Source: Streptomyces sp. CG 926 (lineage in GTDB: Bacteria; Actinomycetota; Actinomycetes; Streptomycetales; Streptomycetaceae). From it: DNA of 64,000 nt. A program made the position numbers and the translations under genes. Numbering within the stretch: the stretch's first letter is position 1; every line of letters begins with the position of its first letter. Under the pieces are notes generated by a model, which was not told the DNA's origin, made no database searches, and saw only the letters and a list, made by a program, of their open reading frames with translations. The stretch lies in NCBI RefSeq assembly GCF_003148825.1, contig NZ_QGGZ01000009.1:248001-312000 (forward strand), written 5' to 3'. Below, one piece after another: positions 60,992 through 64,000 of the stretch.

Positions 60992-63775
60992 TTACTTCGC
61001 GCCGAAGGTGAGGACCAGCTGCGGAGTACCCTCCGCCGCCGTGGCCTCGGAGGACCAGATCCACAGCGGGTCGGTGCCCGTGCTCGTCAGGCCCAGGCCG
61101 TAACTGGTGCCCAGCGCCGCGGTGACCGCGGCGGTGTCCAGCTCCACGTTGTGGACCGCGGAGCCCTCCGGCACGCCCGCGATGGTGCCGAGCGGGGTGG
61201 TGCCGAGGGTGGGCTTGGTGTTGAAGGTCGTACCCGCGCCCGTCCAGTTACCGGTGACCGGGAGCACCTTCACGGTGTCGGTGGTACCGGCGTTCGCCTG
61301 CGTGCTGGTCTTGATCTGCAGCGAGGCGGACTTCAGGACCTGGCCGGCCGGGGCGGCCGGCAGGTTGAAGCGCATGTACGTCTCGTACAGCGAGCCGCTG
61401 CCACGCACCGCGAGCGAGGTGGACGTGCCGTAGGCGGTGCTCGGGGCGCCCTGGTTGATGTAGGTGTCCTCGGTCGTCTTGACCGCGGAGACCGTGTCGG
61501 TGGGCGCCTTGGCCAGGTCGAAGTGGCTCTTGACCTGGGCCTGGGTGAGCGCCGACGGGTAGACGGCCGTCTCGTCGAGCTGACCCGCGAAGAAGTTGCT
61601 CGTCGGACGGGTCGGCCAGTTGGCGAGGTTGTCCCCGCCGACGTGCCAGTAGCCCGCGAAGGTGGTGTTGCTCGTGGCGTTCAGGGAACCCTTGTTCTGG
61701 CCGTCGACGTACAGCGTGATGCCGCCGGGGCCCTGGGTACCGACCACGTGGTGCCACTTGTTGTCGTTGTACGTCTCGAACAGACCCGTGGAGACGGTGC
61801 GGGTCGAGCCGTTGTAGACGCCGAAGACCAGACGACCGGTGTTGGTCATGTAGATCTGACGGTCGTACGAGCCACTGCTGCGCGCGTTGTTGTTGCCGAA
61901 GCCGATGAGCTTGCCGCCACGCGTGGTGTTCGTCTTGAACCAGGTCTCGACGGTGAACGCGTTGCCGACCGTCTGACGGCGGTCGCTGTAGACCTGCTGG
62001 CTGGTCCCGTTGAAGCCCATCGCCGTGCTGCCGGAGACGGCGCCCGGGGACTGCTTCAGGGCGGGGGCGTTGAGCTGGACACCGCTGCGGTTGCCGGACA
62101 CCGAGGAGTCGGCGACGTAGGGGCTGACCGCGTCGTCGTAGCGCCAGTAGAGGTCGGCGCCGTCCGTGCGGACCTGGTTCGCGTAGGACTGGACCGAGGT
62201 CGGGACGCTCACCGAGGCGACGGCCGACAGGGCGCTGGTGTTACCGGCGGCGTCGGTCGCGGTCACCCGGTAGGTGTAGCTCTGGCCGGCCTTGACCGTG
62301 GCGTCGTTCCAGGAGGCCTGGGGGCGCTCCCACTCCAGCGAGCTCGCGGTGACGGTGGCGGCCGGGGTGGCCGAGCCGTTGCGGTAGATGCGGTACGTCA
62401 GCTTGCTGTCGTCCGCGTCGTAGCTGGTGCGCCAGCGGACCTGGACCTCGCCGGGCTTGACGCTGGAGGCGCTGGCCACCGGGGTGGTCGGCGCGCCGAC
62501 GTCGCCCTTCGAGGCGAAGCGGGTCAGGCCCCACTGCGGCTTGCCGTTGATGAGGGTGAACTCACCGCCGACCCACATGTACTTGGTGTCGTTCTTCTCG
62601 GCCACGGTCATGACGCGCGGGCCGATGCCCTCGGTGCCGTCCATGCCGTCGTTGGCCGTGGGGTGCCAGCCGAGCTTGCCCGGGCCGCGCACGAAGCCGT
62701 CCACGGGCGCGGGGGCGGCGCCTTCGTGGTTGGTCGGCTGGGCCAGCAGGAAGTTCCGCTTGCCGTCGGGGAACTCCAGCTCGGTGGAGCAGTCGTGCCC
62801 GTGCGAGGAGCTGTAGAGCACTCCCTCGTACGGCAGGACGTACTGGGTGGCGCCGAGGCAGCGGTCGCGCCACTTCTCGGTGAAGTCGCTCAGGCGCAGG
62901 CCGATGCGGCCGTCGAAGACGCCGCCGCCGGAGCCCTCGTGCCCGGTGTAGAAGCCGGTGTCGTCGGTGGCGATGTCCTTGACGACCGAGTTCGACGGGA
63001 TGTTGTTGTACGTCTTGGTGACCGCGCCCGTGGTGGCGTTGACCACCGCGAGGGCGTGGCTGTTGGAGTTGTTGACGGTGAAGAAGTCGCCGCCGAGGAG
63101 CACGTTCTTGCCGTCGGGGGTGACCTCGATCGCGCGGCCCGGCTCGTCGACGTTGGCGACGAAGGGCTTCAGCGCACCGGAGGCGGCGTCCACGGCGGCG
63201 AACCGCTCGCGGGTCTGGCCCTCGACCGTGCCGAAGTCGCCACCCGCGTACAGGGTGTCGTCGGTGACGGCGAGCGCGCGCACGGTGGCGGGGAAGCTCG
63301 GGTGGAACGATGCCTTGGGGGTGCAGCTCGCGATGTCGATCGCGGCGAGGCTGGACACCGGGGTGCCGTTGACGGCGCCGAAGGACCCGCCCGCGTAGAG
63401 GGTCTTCTTGTCCTTCGAGACGACCAGCGTACGAACGGTCGCCGTGCCTTCGCCGATGGTGAAGGCCAGCTTGCAGGAGGTGGGATTGCCGGTCGCGGCG
63501 TCGAGCGCCACGAAGTTCACGGCGTTCTGCTCCGCGCCTGCCGCGCCCTCGGGCGGGCGGACGGCCGAGAAGGTACCGCCGGCGAAGACGGTGCCGTTGG
63601 CCTGGGCCATCGCCCAGACGACGCCGTTCGTCTGCCAGGTCGGCAGTTCGTCGGCGGTGAATGCCACTGGAGCCGTGATGGCCGACGCCTCAGGCATCAG
63701 CACCAGGCCTATGCCGGTGCCCGTACCGGCCAGTGACAGGACGAGGGCGGCAGTCAGCCCTCTGGATCTACGCAT
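60992..63775 (-). CDS. Secreted LamG/fibronectin-III/DNRLRE protein
   Basis: A 927-residue exported protein with a signal peptide of about 1-33. Propeller-like repeats occupy about 40-430 (YAGGSFGAVNG, YAGGDFGTVEG, LLGGDFFTVNN, WVGGEFTLING). A fibronectin-type-III domain lies at about 440-530, a LamG/concanavalin-like domain at about 545-730 (NKWHHVVGTQ, YVDGQ), and a DNRLRE-like domain at the C-terminus (about 745-927). It probably binds polysaccharide or the cell wall. The ATG at 63775 follows GGGGGG. It borders the polysaccharide gene region, but is not in an operon with it. Confidence 0.88.
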   Translation of the reverse strand: MRRSRGLTAALVLSLAGTGTGIGLVLMPEASAITAPVAFTADELPTWQTNGVVWAMAQANGTVFAGGTFSAVRPPEGAAGAEQNAVNFVALDAATGNPTSCKLAFTIGEGTATVRTLVVSKDKKTLYAGGSFGAVNGTPVSSLAAIDIASCTPKASFHPSFPATVRALAVTDDTLYAGGDFGTVEGQTRERFAAVDAASGALKPFVANVDEPGRAIEVTPDGKNVLLGGDFFTVNNSNSHALAVVNATTGAVTKTYNNIPSNSVVKDIATDDTGFYTGHEGSGGGVFDGRIGLRLSDFTEKWRDRCLGATQYVLPYEGVLYSSSHGHDCSTELEFPDGKRNFLLAQPTNHEGAAPAPVDGFVRGPGKLGWHPTANDGMDGTEGIGPRVMTVAEKNDTKYMWVGGEFTLINGKPQWGLTRFASKGDVGAPTTPVASASSVKPGEVQVRWRTSYDADDSKLTYRIYRNGSATPAATVTASSLEWERPQASWNDATVKAGQSYTYRVTATDAAGNTSALSAVASVSVPTSVQSYANQVRTDGADLYWRYDDAVSPYVADSSVSGNRSGVQLNAPALKQSPGAVSGSTAMGFNGTSQQVYSDRRQTVGNAFTVETWFKTNTTRGGKLIGFGNNNARSSGSYDRQIYMTNTGRLVFGVYNGSTRTVSTGLFETYNDNKWHHVVGTQGPGGITLYVDGQNKGSLNATSNTTFAGYWHVGGDNLANWPTRPTSNFFAGQLDETAVYPSALTQAQVKSHFDLAKAPTDTVSAVKTTEDTYINQGAPSTAYGTSTSLAVRGSGSLYETYMRFNLPAAPAGQVLKSASLQIKTSTQANAGTTDTVKVLPVTGNWTGAGTTFNTKPTLGTTPLGTIAGVPEGSAVHNVELDTAAVTAALGTSYGLGLTSTGTDPLWIWSSEATAAEGTPQLVLTFGAK

Positions 63776-64000
63776 GAGCCCCCCAGGGCAATTGCCCGGT
63801 TTGATGGCTGGAACTATCCGAACAGCCATATGTACTGGCGCAGACTAGGGCTCATGTGAAGGCCTGGTCACCTCTCTTGACCCATTGCATACCAACTTGG
63901 AATCAACAGGTTCAGCATGGAGGGTGCACAAGGGACATACGGCAGGTTTACCCCGGCCATACCCCTGCAGAGCTGCGGAGTATGGCCGGAACACGGCAAA
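63776..64000. other. Upstream region of the LamG gene at window edge
   Basis: 225 bp. It holds a GGGCAATTGCCC palindrome at 63786-63797 between the inverted repeat and the Shine-Dalgarno, the 7-bp repeat ATGGCTG / CAGCCAT at 63804-63829, and a 10-bp stem CCGGCCATAC / GTATGGCCGG at 63953-63989. No gene is seen. Confidence 0.6.
63953..63989. terminator. Inverted repeat near right edge
   Basis: 10-bp perfect arms CCGGCCATAC and GTATGGCCGG with a 17-nt loop. It may end a transcript from outside the window, or be an operator. Confidence 0.5.

Overview
The window is chromosomal DNA from a high-GC actinomycete, almost certainly a Streptomyces. The third codon position is nearly always G or C, GTG starts are frequent, stop and start codons overlap as ATGA or GTGA, and the products are typical of the genus: a GGDEF-EAL protein next to gatCA and ligA, paired SseB proteins beside a glycine-riboswitch gcvT, L,D-transpeptidases with an Ig-like front half, and an HTH-NACHT membrane protein. 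From memory, the gene order around gatA/gatC/rmdB/ligA, the oligopeptide transporter and gcvT-gcvH-glyA-sdaA resembles the SCO55xx to SCO54xx stretch of S. coelicolor; this was not checked by alignment. I see no insertion sequence, prophage, integrase, CRISPR array, rRNA or tRNA gene. This is core-arm chromosome with a few variable inserts.

Layout. 0-8.6 kb: gatA and gatC (Glu/Asp-tRNA amidotransferase), the membrane c-di-GMP enzyme rmdB, DNA ligase ligA, a MetE-like protein and a short-chain dehydrogenase. 8.6-12.7 kb: a hypothetical protein, a DUF1330 protein, a GlxA-type AraC regulator divergent from a quinone-oxidoreductase-like enzyme, a minisatellite of ten 9-bp repeats and a small hypothetical. 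12.6-16.2 kb: an HTH-NACHT-multi-TM STAND NTPase divergent from a secreted serine esterase, with a perfect 20-bp palindrome between them. 16.2-21 kb: mnmA, a secreted amidase, cysteine desulfurase, a thioesterase and a TRIC-type channel. 21.2-27.6 kb: a five-gene peptide ABC transporter. 27.9-30.3 kb: two SseB proteins and a P-loop protein. 30.5-35.4 kb: a tandem glycine riboswitch, gcvT, gcvH, glyA and sdaA. 35.5-42.9 kb: small secreted, regulatory and redox genes, an EF-hand protein, a YncE-like lipoprotein with a NodB-like protein, an anti-sigma-type ATPase and an enoyl-CoA hydratase. 42.9-48 kb: an L,D-transpeptidase, a three-domain SpaA/Cna-B surface protein and a second L,D-transpeptidase. 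48.2-50.5 kb: glgX. 50.6-63.8 kb: an envelope or exopolysaccharide region with a CDP-alcohol phosphotransferase, a cytidylyltransferase, two GT4 glycosyltransferases, a pseudo-Wzc, a Wzx flippase, a Wzy-like polymerase, a left-handed beta-helix acyltransferase and a large LamG protein.

How the genes fit together. gcvT, gcvH, glyA and sdaA form a glycine/serine catabolic module under glycine riboswitch control, with SseB (enhanced serine sensitivity) paralogues beside it. mnmA and the cysteine desulfurase plausibly cooperate in tRNA 2-thiouridine synthesis. The transporter genes form a coupled operon with a strong RNA hairpin between the binding-protein and permease genes. The two L,D-transpeptidases flank a surface protein that has a lysine/histidine-rich C-terminus and no sortase signal, which raises the possibility that they attach it to peptidoglycan. 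The genes from 51.9 to 59.8 kb have the complement expected for Wzx/Wzy-dependent polysaccharide export, but with a chain-length regulator whose Walker A lysine is gone. The most unusual candidates are the NACHT locus, the transpeptidase/SpaA locus and the non-coding hairpin-rich segment at 40.9-41.26 kb.
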